This document shows, piece after piece, positions 41,775 to 50,826 of a DNA stretch of 64,000 nt. The first letter of the stretch is position 1; each line of letters starts with the position of its first letter. Below the pieces are notes generated by a model, which saw only the letters and a list, made by a program, of their open reading frames with translations, did no database searches and was not told the origin of the DNA. Both the position numbers and the translations under genes were made by a program. This DNA is from Paenarthrobacter aurescens (lineage in GTDB: Bacteria; Actinomycetota; Actinomycetes; Actinomycetales; Micrococcaceae), in NCBI RefSeq assembly GCF_025421775.1, contig NZ_JAOEFX010000002.1, positions 1-64,000 of the forward strand, read 5' to 3'.

Positions 41775-42652
41775 GAATCTGCCTTCCGCTTGAGCATGAA
41801 CAAGATGAGGCCGACGGCGACGAGGCACTCGATCACGATGAAGACGGCGATGGTACTTGCGTAGCCAAAGTCCGTGCTGGTGAAGGCTGTCTTGTACATA
41901 TAGGTGGTGAGCAGCTCGGAGGACTGCCCGGGGCCGCCGTTGGTCATCAGGTAGGGAATGTCGAACCCGCGCAAACCGTAGGTGGTGGCCATGATGGTGG
42001 TGGTAATCCACACGGGCCGTATATAGGGAAAGCGGATCTTGGTGAAGAGTGTCCATTTCGAAGCGCCATCCAGTACCGCGGCTTCTTCGAGTTCCTTGGG
42101 CACAGCGATCAGGGCCGCATAAATGATGAGCATGTAAAGCCCGGTGAATCTCCATCCTTCAGGGGCGGACACGGCGGCTAGAACAGTGTTCACGTCGGAC
42201 AACCAGGCCCGTTCAAAGGAACCCAGTCCCACCCAGTGCAGCAGCTGGTTCAGCAGCCCAACAGGGTCAATGGAGTAGATGCGGACAAAGAGGAACGCAA
42301 TCGCCACGGTGGAGATCACCGCCGGCAGCAGGTACAGGGTCTTGATGAGTTCCCGGCCCCTGCGAAGGGAGGTGAGCAGGCTGGCTACAACCAGTGCACC
42401 GCCCAGCTGCAGGACCAGGCAGATTGCCAGGTAGATGAGGGCGTTGAAGAATGCGCGCCAGAAAATGTCATCTGCGGTGAGCATGCGCACGTAGTTCGCC
42501 AGCCCGACGAATTCCATGTCACTGATGCCGTTCCAGGAGAAGAAGCTCAGGAACAGGGATTGAAGAATCGGGAAGAGGACTGCTGCGCAGTAGAGCAGCA
42601 GTGGTGGAAGCAGGAAGACCAGGACTGAGGTCCTTGACCTGTTGGGAAGCAT
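41771..42652 (-). CDS. Sugar ABC transporter permease (MalF-like, CUT1)
   Basis: A 293-residue permease with six transmembrane segments, starting VFLLPPLLLYCAAVLFPILQSLFLSFFSWNG as MalF-type proteins do. The EAA loop is LEEAAVLDGASKWTLFTKIRFPYIRP, and TNGGPGQSSELLTTYMYKTAF is the conserved loop near the end. It follows the binding-protein gene across a hairpin (42667-42692). The operon lacks an ATPase gene. Confidence 0.92.
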   Translation of the reverse strand: MLPNRSRTSVLVFLLPPLLLYCAAVLFPILQSLFLSFFSWNGISDMEFVGLANYVRMLTADDIFWRAFFNALIYLAICLVLQLGGALVVASLLTSLRRGRELIKTLYLLPAVISTVAIAFLFVRIYSIDPVGLLNQLLHWVGLGSFERAWLSDVNTVLAAVSAPEGWRFTGLYMLIIYAALIAVPKELEEAAVLDGASKWTLFTKIRFPYIRPVWITTTIMATTYGLRGFDIPYLMTNGGPGQSSELLTTYMYKTAFTSTDFGYASTIAVFIVIECLVAVGLILFMLKRKADS

Positions 42653-42666
42653 GGTGTGCCTTTCGG

Positions 42667-42692
42667 GCGGGGGTGCTTACGGGCACCCCCGC
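42667..42692. terminator. Intercistronic hairpin after the sugar-binding-protein gene
   Basis: GCGGGGGTGC (42667-42676) pairs perfectly with GCACCCCCGC (42683-42692) around a six-base loop, within the 49-base gap between binding-protein stop and permease start. It is placed as the corresponding hairpin of the Opp operon is, consistent with higher steady-state levels of binding-protein mRNA. Confidence 0.6.
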
Positions 42693-42701
42693 CGCTTGGG
42701 T

Positions 42702-44039
42702 CTACTTGAAGAACTTGGGAGCGTTCTGCTTGATGGCGTCGTCCATGGTCTTGGTGAACTGCTCGGGCGTGATGTTGCCCTGGACCAGGAGGACAAGTTC
42801 CTGTTGCAGCCTGCCGTTGGTGGTGGGGTCCAGTTGGGTATCCCACGGCATGGCCTGCTTGTCCCCGAGTGTGTTGGCGGTTTCGAGAGCCTTCTTGTAC
42901 AGCGGAGTTGCGTTGGCCGGGATGGCTGTTTGCACGTTGGTGGTGGGGGAGAGGGCGCCGGTGGCGGCGTACTCAGCCGGGTACTTGTCCAAGGCGAACT
43001 TCAGGAAGTCGCTCACCAGCGGATCGTAGGTCTTCGAGTTCACCGCCATGCCGATGCCGGAGGGGGAGACGAACTCGTTGGCAGAGGTCACCGAACCCTC
43101 GGTGGTGGGCAAAGTGAAGAAGTCGATGTCGTCCCGCACTTCAGGGTTGAGCTTGTCGGTGGCGAGGCTGGGCAGTTCCCAGGTGCCGATGTTGTACATT
43201 GCAGCCTGGCCGGAGGTGAATTGGTTCTGCGCGTCCGAGTACCCCTGGGCGGAGAACCCATCCTGGAAGCACTTGGCCTTGCCGAGTTCAGCCATCCAGG
43301 TCACGGTCTTCTGTCCGGCAGCATCGGTGAAGGAGGCTTCGCCCTTCTTGAGCTTCTGGACGAAGTCGGGCCCTGCAGCACGGAACGGCTGGTACGCGAC
43401 GTAGCGTTCAAGCGGCCACTGGTCCTGCCCGTCGATGGCGATCGGCGTGATTCCTGCGTTGCGCAAGGCGGTGCACATCGCTGGTATGTCATCGAGGGAT
43501 TTCGGCACGGCAACGCCGGCCTTTTCGAGCAATGCCTTGTTGTACCAGATGAATTCCAGCTCGAACTGGAACGGGATCATGTACAGGGAGCCGTCGTCGA
43601 AGCGTTGGTAGTCCAACGCGCCGGGCCGGTAGTCGTCGTAGATCTCCAAGGACTTCAGCAGCTTGTCGGCGTCCACCATTTTGCCCTGCTTGGCCAACTG
43701 TTGGGCGAAGGGGGTGGCATCCGTGTCGAACAACTCCGGCAGCTTGTTGGCTGCGGCCAGGGTTTCGAGCTTTTGGATATAGGAGGGTCGGTCCGGGGTG
43801 GTGATGAGGTTCAGTGCAAAACCCGGGTGGTCCTTGGCATAGTCATCTGCGAGCTTCTTCATGATGTTGATGACGGCGCCATCGGCGGGCCTGGAAAGCA
43901 GCCACGAAATTTCGCGGGGTTTGATTTCCCCGGTGGGGCTGACGTTGGCGGGGTTGGTGGCGGCTCCTCCGCCGCCACAGGCGGTCAACGCCAGGGCAGT
44001 GACGGCTGCGACGGCGGCAGCACGGAACAGTTTCTTCAT
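42702..44039 (-). CDS. Sugar ABC transporter substrate-binding lipoprotein
   Basis: A 445-residue binding protein (SBP family 1). The lipoprotein signal ends LTAC with acylated C21. The mature protein has the family's features: MKKLADDYAKDHPGFALNLIT, ELFDTDATPFAQQLAKQGKMVDADKL, YMIPFQFELEFIWYNKALLEKAGV and AMYNIGTWELPSL. It presumably delivers a fructo-oligosaccharide or sucrose, judged from its GH32 neighbours (inference). It follows the GH32 gene by 50 bases. Confidence 0.92.
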   Translation of the reverse strand: MKKLFRAAAVAAVTALALTACGGGGAATNPANVSPTGEIKPREISWLLSRPADGAVINIMKKLADDYAKDHPGFALNLITTPDRPSYIQKLETLAAANKLPELFDTDATPFAQQLAKQGKMVDADKLLKSLEIYDDYRPGALDYQRFDDGSLYMIPFQFELEFIWYNKALLEKAGVAVPKSLDDIPAMCTALRNAGITPIAIDGQDQWPLERYVAYQPFRAAGPDFVQKLKKGEASFTDAAGQKTVTWMAELGKAKCFQDGFSAQGYSDAQNQFTSGQAAMYNIGTWELPSLATDKLNPEVRDDIDFFTLPTTEGSVTSANEFVSPSGIGMAVNSKTYDPLVSDFLKFALDKYPAEYAATGALSPTTNVQTAIPANATPLYKKALETANTLGDKQAMPWDTQLDPTTNGRLQQELVLLVQGNITPEQFTKTMDDAIKQNAPKFFK

Positions 44040-44089
44040 TGCGGCAATCTCCCTTGATTGGAACAGAGGTTGGGGTTGGGGCGGAATAT

Positions 44090-45526
44090 TCAGTTGTCGG
44101 TGCGCTGGCGTATCTCAAGCTCGGTCAGGGTGGCGGATCCTTCGCCGGCAAAGACGCCGATCCGGCCGGTAGTGAGGTCGTAAATCCTGGCGCTGAGCGC
44201 CACTTGACGGTCGACGACGGCGACGCAAGTGTCGCCGTCGACGATGACCTCAAGGGTGTGCTCGCCCGGGGTGAGGTCACAGGGGCGCTCAAGTTCGACG
44301 TCGAACGGCACGTCACCGGAGACGTGCCACTGCGCGTCGCCGGTGATGGTTCGGGGCCAGCGGTCGAACACGAGCCGGCTGCGCTTGGGTTCCAGGCGCA
44401 GGATGTAGGAACGGTCGCCGTCGTGGCTTGAGCGCAGCAACAGCCCGCACTCGGTGGTGTTTTCGGCGATGTCCAGCACCACTTTGGCGTAGAACTGGCT
44501 GGGCAGCTCCTCGTCGGAAACCACAGCCGCGTATCCGTCGGGGGCGTGGAGCCTGGACGGCAAGGACTTGTTCAGGGATACCGGGACGTCGTCCCAGAAG
44601 CTCTCCAAGAGTTCGTCTGCGAGGGAGAATGCCAGTGTTCCGTCCGGGTTTTGGCGGGCTTCCAGCACGGACATGGTGCCCGCCCATTGCCACGGCCCTT
44701 GGTCGGTATTGCCTTCCTTGCTGGCGATCCATCCGAAGAAGAAGCGGCGCCCATCGCGCTCCGCAGTTTTTGAGGCATAGAAGGCACGGCCGTCGATGCT
44801 GTCGAGGGCCGGCACCGTCCAGGGGCCGTCGGGACTCTTGGCCATGCGGTAGCGCGTGGTAAACGATTCCGAGAACTCGGAGTACACCATGTACCACCAG
44901 CCGCCCCATTGGAAGACATCCGGGCATTCATGCGTGATGTAACGGCGCGGATCCCAGAAGGGTTCGGTGTGCTGCCAGGTCATGAGATCGCTGGACACGC
45001 ACTGGGCGATGACCCCGCGGCGCCGTTCAGGCCCGGTGGAATGCCGTGCTGCCAGCAGCATCCTCCACTGGCCGTTGCTGTCGTCCCGGAACACGAAGGG
45101 ATCGCGCCAGTCGCCGGACTCGTAGCCGTCCGGAGCGCCGAAGGTGAGCTCCGGGTGCTTGGTCCAGCTCTGCATGCCATCAGTGCTCGTGGCGTGCATG
45201 ACCAGCTGCAGGGGTGCGCCGTCGGATCCCAGGTTGCGGGGGTTCTGGCCTGTGTAGAACAAGTGATGGACGCCGGATTCGTCCGTGACGATGCTGCCGG
45301 TATAGGCATTGAAGTCCAGGTCGGTTTCGCTGCCATGATGCAGGGAAACGCCGTGGTCCTCAAACTGCGTGAGGTCCTTGGTGGTGACAAGGTTCCATGA
45401 GGTGCCGGGTTTCGGGTCCGAGCGGTCTTCGTGGAGGTAGAAGAGCCAGAACTCCCCGTCCTTCTCGAAGGGGATGAGGTCTCCAACCCAGCCGTCGGCG
45501 GGTTGGAAGAAGACTGAGCGTTTCAT
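44090..45526 (-). CDS. Intracellular glycoside hydrolase family 32 enzyme
   Basis: A 478-residue GH32 enzyme without signal peptide. The five-blade propeller motifs are seen: FFQPADGWVGDLIPF with presumed nucleophile D16, in place of the usual WMNDPN; WRDPFVF (R141-D142-P143); and HECPDVF with acid/base E200. A C-terminal beta-sandwich follows (residues 325-478). It probably cleaves imported beta-fructosides. The unusual first motif suggests a particular subgroup of the family. First gene of the leftward operon that continues with the importer and LacI. Confidence 0.88.
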   Translation of the reverse strand: MKRSVFFQPADGWVGDLIPFEKDGEFWLFYLHEDRSDPKPGTSWNLVTTKDLTQFEDHGVSLHHGSETDLDFNAYTGSIVTDESGVHHLFYTGQNPRNLGSDGAPLQLVMHATSTDGMQSWTKHPELTFGAPDGYESGDWRDPFVFRDDSNGQWRMLLAARHSTGPERRRGVIAQCVSSDLMTWQHTEPFWDPRRYITHECPDVFQWGGWWYMVYSEFSESFTTRYRMAKSPDGPWTVPALDSIDGRAFYASKTAERDGRRFFFGWIASKEGNTDQGPWQWAGTMSVLEARQNPDGTLAFSLADELLESFWDDVPVSLNKSLPSRLHAPDGYAAVVSDEELPSQFYAKVVLDIAENTTECGLLLRSSHDGDRSYILRLEPKRSRLVFDRWPRTITGDAQWHVSGDVPFDVELERPCDLTPGEHTLEVIVDGDTCVAVVDRQVALSARIYDLTTGRIGVFAGEGSATLTELEIRQRTDN

Positions 45527-45546
45527 CTGCGCTGATGTCCATTCTG

Positions 45547-45605
45547 CTAAAGCGTTTGATCACTCGTAAGTTAGCCCGGAATTCGACGTTGTTCAAGCGT
45601 TTTAG
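45547..45605 (-). promoter_or_regulatory. Promoter and operators A and B of the leftward fructan operon
   Basis: Minus-strand TTGAAC (45591-45596) and TAACTT (45568-45573) form a promoter with a 17-base spacer. Operator B (TCAAGCGTTTTAG, 45593-45605) overlaps the -35; operator A (CTAAAGCGTTTGA, 45547-45559) covers the expected start. Both are LacI-type CG-centred half palindromes. Confidence 0.7.
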
Positions 45606-45635
45606 CAAAATTCATTCCCGCGAAATTTTTTGTCG

Positions 45636-45674
45636 CTAAAACGCTTGACCAGATGAGGTCCATCCCGCTAACGT
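45636..45674 (+). promoter_or_regulatory. Promoter and operator C of the exported levanase gene
   Basis: Operator C (CTAAAACGCTTGA, 45636-45648) is the exact reverse complement of operator B and overlaps the -35 TTGACC (45645-45650); TAACGT (45669-45674) is the -10, spacer 18. The 331-base region between the two GH32 genes holds only these elements and a long leader for the levanase gene. Confidence 0.68.
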
Positions 45675-45857
45675 CCTGCGTAGCCGATGAGCCAACAGCC
45701 CCCTGAACGCGGGCATGGCAATCCATCACCGGTTTCTCCACCTCACATATTGGCCAGCTGGCTGCCGGGAACGTGGACGTGCCCGCTCTGCCGCTGTGCC
45801 CACCACATGACGTCCAGCGGTCAACTGCGCCCGCGGGACTTGAGAGGAAACCCATTC

Positions 45858-47420
45858 ATGACGCACCACATTTCACGACGCTCTGTCCTGCAAGGTGCAG
45901 GCGCAGGGGCACTCGCCCTTTCCTTCAGCGGACTCCAGCCCCTGGCGGCGGCGCACGCCCTGACCTCCCTTCGGGCGGTTTACCACATGACGCCACCCTC
46001 CGGCTGGTTGTGCGATCCGCAGCGCCCCGTCCATACCAACGGTGCGTACCAGCTCTATTACCTGCACTCCGGCCAGAACAACGGTCCGGGTGGATGGGAC
46101 CACGCCACAACGACCGACGGTGTTTCTTTCACCCACCATGGGGTGGTGATGCCGCTGCAACCCGATTTCCCGGTCTGGTCCGGATCAGCGGTGGTTGACA
46201 CTGCCAACACGGCAGGCTTCGGTGCCGGCGCGGTGATAGCGCTCGCCACCCAGCCCACGGATGGGATCCGAAAGTTCCAGGAGCAGTACCTCTACTGGTC
46301 CACAGATGGCGGCTACACGTTTACGGCATTGCCGGACCCGGTGATCGTGAACACTGACGGCCGGACCGCAAGCACGCCCGCCGAGATCGACAATGCCGAG
46401 TGGTTCCGGGACCCCAAAATCCATTGGGACGCCATACGCGGCGAGTGGGTATGCGTCATCGGGCGGGCCCGTTACGCTGCGTTCTACACCTCATCAAACC
46501 TGCGGGACTGGCAATGGACGTCCAATTTCGACTACCCGAACCATGCACTGGGCGGAATTGAATGCCCGGATCTGTTCGAGATGACAGCCGATGACGGCAC
46601 ACGGCACTGGGTGTTTGCCGCGAGCATGGACGCTTACAGCATCGGATTGCCCATGACCTATGCGTACTGGATGGGCACATGGAACGGCACGGCCTTCCTC
46701 GCCGATAACTTGACGCCGCAATGGCTCGACTGGGGCTGGGACTGGTACGCCGCCGTCACATGGCCATCGGTGGAGGCTCCGGAGACCAAGCGTCTTGCCA
46801 CAGCGTGGATGAACAATTGGAAGTACGCGGCCCGCGATGTACCGACTGACGTCTCCGACGGATACAACGGGCAGAACTCGATAACGCGTGAACTGCGGCT
46901 TGAACGTCAATCGGGAGGCTGGTACAGCCTGCTCAGCGCCCCCGTTCCGGCGCTGTCCAATCACGTCACCGCAACGACAATTCTCCCTGACCGCACAGTC
47001 ACCGGCAGCTCTGTGCTGCCATGGAGTGGGCGGGCGTATGAGCTGGAGCTCGACGTCTCGTGGGACAACGCCACAAATGTTGGGGTCTCGGTGGGACGCT
47101 CCGCCGATGGAACACGCCACACGAACATCGGCAAGTACGGCGCCGAGCTGTACGTCGATCGCGCGCCGTCTGACCAAGCGGGGTACGCGCTCGCGCCGTA
47201 CACACGCGCCGCAGCACCCATCGACGCCAACGCACGGTCCGTTCACCTGCGGATCTTCGTGGACACCCAAAGCGTTGAGGTGTTTGTGAATTCCGGGCAC
47301 TCCGTGGTTTCCCAGCAGGTGCACTTCGCCGAGGGGGACACCGGGATCTCGTTCTACGCAGACGGTGGTCCGGCAACCTTCACTGGAATCACCATCCGGG
47401 AGTTCGGCACCGCCATCTAG
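45858..47420 (+). CDS. Tat-exported GH32 levanase/fructanase
   Basis: A 520-residue GH32 enzyme. It has a twin-arginine signal (SRRSVLQGAGAGALALSFSG, residues 6-25). Catalytic motifs: WLCDPQ with nucleophile D53, WFRDPK (R184-D185-P186) and GGIECPDLF with acid/base E235; the C-terminal beta-sandwich ends with VHLRIFVDTQSVEVFVN. It should hydrolyse levan, inulin or sucrose outside the cell, feeding the importer encoded divergently. ATG 45858 follows GAGAGGAAA (45842-45850). Confidence 0.92.
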   Translation: MTHHISRRSVLQGAGAGALALSFSGLQPLAAAHALTSLRAVYHMTPPSGWLCDPQRPVHTNGAYQLYYLHSGQNNGPGGWDHATTTDGVSFTHHGVVMPLQPDFPVWSGSAVVDTANTAGFGAGAVIALATQPTDGIRKFQEQYLYWSTDGGYTFTALPDPVIVNTDGRTASTPAEIDNAEWFRDPKIHWDAIRGEWVCVIGRARYAAFYTSSNLRDWQWTSNFDYPNHALGGIECPDLFEMTADDGTRHWVFAASMDAYSIGLPMTYAYWMGTWNGTAFLADNLTPQWLDWGWDWYAAVTWPSVEAPETKRLATAWMNNWKYAARDVPTDVSDGYNGQNSITRELRLERQSGGWYSLLSAPVPALSNHVTATTILPDRTVTGSSVLPWSGRAYELELDVSWDNATNVGVSVGRSADGTRHTNIGKYGAELYVDRAPSDQAGYALAPYTRAAAPIDANARSVHLRIFVDTQSVEVFVNSGHSVVSQQVHFAEGDTGISFYADGGPATFTGITIREFGTAI

Positions 47421-47428
47421 CAGCTGCC

Positions 47429-47468
47429 GGGCGGGATGCATGGCCGCACAGACCTTGACATCCCGCCC
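47429..47468 (+). terminator. Terminator after the levanase gene
   Basis: GGGCGGGATG (47429-47438) pairs perfectly with CATCCCGCCC (47459-47468) across a 20-base loop, eight bases past the stop codon. Confidence 0.6.
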
Positions 47469-47488
47469 GCCGCCAACAGACTGGGTCC

Positions 47489-48103
47489 ATGTACAGGAAC
47501 AGCCGTGTCGCCGCCCAGTTTTCGGTGTCCCTTGACGGTTTCATTGCACGGGAGGATGACAACGTAGGGCCCTTGTTCGATTGGTATGAGGCCGGAGATG
47601 TTGAAACCTGGATGCCCGGACACCCGCGGCCGTTTCATCTCAGTGAGGCCGATGCCACCTATTGGAAATCGCTCCCGCGTGAGGGCGCGTTTATTGCCGG
47701 CCGCCGCATTTTCGACATAACGAAGGGTTGGGGAGGGCACCCGCCCAATGAGTCGCCGACAGTTGTGTTGACTCACCGCGAACCGCCAACCGGTTGGCCT
47801 CCGGCACGGCAGGATGGCAAACCCGCGCCGTTCGAATTTGTTGGTGACCTCGAAACCGCCCTCGATCGTGCAGCTGAACTTGCGGCCGAAGGTGAGATTG
47901 GGATCGCCGGCGCGGACGTGGTGCAGCAGTGCCTGCGGCGGGGTGTCGTGGACGAGCTTCGTGTCGATCTTGTGCCTGTACTGCTGGGGAGTGGAATCCG
48001 CTGGTTCGGGGAACTTGACCAGGACATTGTGCTCGAGGAACCGGCCGTGATTCCAGGCACCCGCGTCACTCACCTCAGCTATCAGGTGCGCTCCCGGGCC
48101 TGA
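47489..48103 (+). CDS. Dihydrofolate reductase / RibD C-terminal family protein
   Basis: A 204-residue protein: FSVSLDGFIAREDDNVGPLFDW at the start and AELAAEGEIGIAGADVVQQCLRRGVVDELRVDLVPVLLGSGIRWFG near the end are typical of the RibD-C/DHFR-like group. It probably is an NADPH-dependent reductase of unknown substrate. It stands alone between the levanase and recQ genes. Confidence 0.88.
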   Translation: MYRNSRVAAQFSVSLDGFIAREDDNVGPLFDWYEAGDVETWMPGHPRPFHLSEADATYWKSLPREGAFIAGRRIFDITKGWGGHPPNESPTVVLTHREPPTGWPPARQDGKPAPFEFVGDLETALDRAAELAAEGEIGIAGADVVQQCLRRGVVDELRVDLVPVLLGSGIRWFGELDQDIVLEEPAVIPGTRVTHLSYQVRSRA

Positions 48104-48214
48104 GCCCGTAAGTGCAGACGATATCCACAACCGGAAGGACAGCGGACGACGGCGAGTCCTGGCTCGCGCTAGGCTGGTCACCTCGGCTGATGCAAGTGGC
48201 CGCAGGAACCATTT

Positions 48215-49900
48215 ATGCGGAGCCATAGTTTAATGTCCGATGATCTTGCCCTGACGGCCCTTGCGGCGTCTTCATTCTCCTTGCCTGCCCTGCGCGACGG
48301 CCAACTCGCGGGCATGAGTGCCCTTGTCGAAGGTCGCGATGTCCTGGCCGTCATGCCCACCGGATATGGCAAATCTGCCACTTATCAGGTCGCAGCACGG
48401 TACCTTCACCAACAAACGGGACGCCCCGCCGTCGTGGTTTCACCCCTCATTGCCTTACAGGAAGACCAGCTGGACGGGCTGGCCGACCATTTGGGTGCCG
48501 GCGCCGCCGTGGCCATTAATTCTTCCCGCACTGATTCAGAGGTGGAGGCGGCCTGGCAGGCAGTCGAGTCCGGCGTAGCCACCTTCCTGTTCCTGGCGCC
48601 GGAGCAGTTGGCCAAGCAGGAGACGGCGGATCGGATCGCCAAGCTGGACATCACCATGTTCGTGGTGGACGAGGCTCACTGCGTCTCTGCCTGGGGCCAT
48701 GACTTCCGCCCCGACTACCTCGATCTCGGGAAGGTTCGCGAGCGCCTGGGCAACCCGCCGGTGGTGGCACTGACGGCCACTGCATCCCCACCAGTAAGGG
48801 ACGAAATCGTGGTGCGGCTTGGAATGCAGGACCCGCTGGTTCTGGTCCGCGGCTTCGACCGGCCCAACATCCGCCTTGAGGTCATCCGCCACGAGGAGGA
48901 CAAAGACAAGCGCAAAGCCGTGTTGGAGCAGGTCTCGGCGTTGGCAAAGGCGGAAGGGATGGGACTGCTGTACGCAGCCACCCGCAAGGACACAGAGAAG
49001 TACGCCGCCAAACTGACCGGTAAGGGACTGCGTGCCGAGGCGTACCACGCAGGTCGGTCGTCCACTGTGAGGGAACGCATTCATGAGCAATTCCAGGACG
49101 ATCAACTGGACGTGGTGGTAGCCACCACGGCGTTCGGGATGGGCATCGACAAACCGAATGTGAGGTTCGTTGTGCATGCCGACATTCCTGAGTCCTTGGA
49201 CTCCTACTACCAGGAGATCGGACGCGCTGGCCGCGACGGAGCGCCTGCAGCCGCCATACTGCACTACCGGGCGGAGGATCTTGGCCTGCGGAAGTTCTTC
49301 GGTACGCACGCGCCTGACCCGGAAGCGCTCTTGGCCGTGCTGAAAGTCATTAAGAACGCCGGCGCCCCCGCCCCGAAGACCGCGTTGGTGGAGCTTACGG
49401 ACTTCCCCGCCCGTCGAATTACCGCACTTGTGAACCAGTTGGAGGAAGCCGGGTGCGTCACCACAGGCAAGCGCGGGGTCCGGCTCAGCTCCAAAGCCAA
49501 ACTTCCTGCGCTGGTGGGGCGCGCCGTCGAGCGGGCAGAAGCGCGGCAACGCGTCGACGAGTCCCGGCTCACCATGATGCGCGCCTACGCGGAGACGGAC
49601 AACTGCCGCCGTCAGTTCCTGCTGGGTTACTTCGGTGAGGACATGCCGGAACCCTGCGGCAACTGTGATTCCTGCATTGGCGCTGCAGACGAGGTGGGCG
49701 GCGTTGGTTTTGCCCGCCACCCCGCCGCATCGGCCGACGAACCATTTCCGCTGCAGTCCGCCGTCATCCATAAGCAGTGGGGCCAAGGCTTGGTCATGCG
49801 TCATGAGGACGATGTCATCACTGTCTTGTTCGAACAGGAGGGGTACAAGACCCTCTCCCGAACGGCCGTGGTGGAGCACAAGTTGCTGAAGCCTGCTTAG
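48215..49900 (+). CDS. recQ: RecQ family ATP-dependent DNA helicase
   Basis: A 561-residue 3'-5' helicase: Walker [14 protein letters not shown] (K53), motif [21 protein letters not shown], motif [11 protein letters not shown], motif [17 protein letters not shown] and motif [14 protein letters not shown]. The zinc-binding region has [24 protein letters not shown]. The usual HRDC domain is absent; a short barrel-like C-terminal domain ends the protein. It acts in recombination and replication-fork repair. ATG 48215 has AGGAA upstream; ATG 48233 is an alternative. The stop overlaps the convergent nnrD stop by four bases. Confidence 0.92.
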   Translation: MRSHSLMSDDLALTALAASSFSLPALRDGQLAGMSALVEGRDVLAVMPTGYGKSATYQVAARYLHQQTGRPAVVVSPLIALQEDQLDGLADHLGAGAAVAINSSRTDSEVEAAWQAVESGVATFLFLAPEQLAKQETADRIAKLDITMFVVDEAHCVSAWGHDFRPDYLDLGKVRERLGNPPVVALTATASPPVRDEIVVRLGMQDPLVLVRGFDRPNIRLEVIRHEEDKDKRKAVLEQVSALAKAEGMGLLYAATRKDTEKYAAKLTGKGLRAEAYHAGRSSTVRERIHEQFQDDQLDVVVATTAFGMGIDKPNVRFVVHADIPESLDSYYQEIGRAGRDGAPAAAILHYRAEDLGLRKFFGTHAPDPEALLAVLKVIKNAGAPAPKTALVELTDFPARRITALVNQLEEAGCVTTGKRGVRLSSKAKLPALVGRAVERAEARQRVDESRLTMMRAYAETDNCRRQFLLGYFGEDMPEPCGNCDSCIGAADEVGGVGFARHPAASADEPFPLQSAVIHKQWGQGLVMRHEDDVITVLFEQEGYKTLSRTAVVEHKLLKPA

Positions 49901-50826
49901 GTATTCAGTTCCAGCATCAGGGCCGGCAGTTCGTCGGCGAGTTCGCGGGCCAGGAAACCGAGGGGGCCGAGTTTGCTGGCCAACCGGTCCGCAGCGGCGG
50001 CGTGAAGGTGGGTGCCCCAGCAGGCGGCCTGGGTGTCGCTGGTTCCCCGCGCCCGCAGTCCGGCGATGGCACCGGCGAGAACGTCGCCACTGCCCGATGT
50101 TCCCAATCCGCCGTACCCGGTGGTGATCTTCCACAGCTCCGCTTTTCCGTCCATTTCGGCGGACGGCCCGGCTATGAAGCCTTGGCAACTCACTACTGCA
50201 TCGAATCGCTGGGCGATGTCGGCCACCGCGACTCCCAAGTCCTCCACGTCATGGCCCAGCAGGATTTCGGCTTCGGTGGGATTCGGTGTGAGGATCAGGC
50301 GGCCCCGCCACGGTCCAAGCTCCTCCTCAACCTTGGCCAAGGCCCCCAAAGCAAAAGCATCAAGCACGACGGCGGGACCTTCTGCGGCGTTCGCGGAACC
50401 ATCGGCTTCCTCCCGCTCCAGCAGCGCTCGCAGCAGTGATTCGGCCAAGTCAAGGTCATCCAAGCCAGGCCCGACCAAGAGGGTGTCTGCACGCTCCACA
50501 TAGGACGAGATGCGGTCCAGTCCCTGCCCGGTCACGGACCCGTCGGCGGTCTCGGGCAAGCCCACTGCTCCGCATTCCGGCAGGGCAACGCCCACCTGGG
50601 CCGCCACGGACTCGGCGACAGCCACAGTGATCTTTCCGGCTCCGGCCCGGAGCGCTGCGGTCCCTGCGAGGATGGCCGCGCCGGGCGTGGTCCGGGCCCC
50701 GCCAATGACCAGCACGGCACCGCGGGAGTACTTGTCGTCGCCGGGGGCCGGTAGTGGCCAGTCCCGAAGCAACGATGGCGTCACCAGCGTGGGTTCAGTG
50801 GAATCACTGCGGGTGGACACTGGCAT
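49897..50826 (-). CDS. nnrD: ADP-dependent NAD(P)H-hydrate dehydratase
   Basis: A 309-residue ribokinase-fold protein of the NnrD/YjeF-C type: [50 protein letters not shown] and [19 protein letters not shown], the ADP/hydrate site. It repairs damaged NADHX/NADPHX. ATG 50826 was chosen over 50835, both inside the end of the upstream phosphatase gene (23-base overlap), indicating coupling. The NnrE epimerase partner is not present here. Confidence 0.92.
   Translation of the reverse strand: MPVSTRSDSTEPTLVTPSLLRDWPLPAPGDDKYSRGAVLVIGGARTTPGAAILAGTAALRAGAGKITVAVAESVAAQVGVALPECGAVGLPETADGSVTGQGLDRISSYVERADTLLVGPGLDDLDLAESLLRALLEREEADGSANAAEGPAVVLDAFALGALAKVEEELGPWRGRLILTPNPTEAEILLGHDVEDLGVAVADIAQRFDAVVSCQGFIAGPSAEMDGKAELWKITTGYGGLGTSGSGDVLAGAIAGLRARGTSDTQAACWGTHLHAAAADRLASKLGPLGFLARELADELPALMLELNT

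Noticed and set aside
48536..50188. 550-codon minus-strand frame across recQ and nnrD
   Set aside because: Antisense to the helicase, whose motifs are intact; no domain in the translation.
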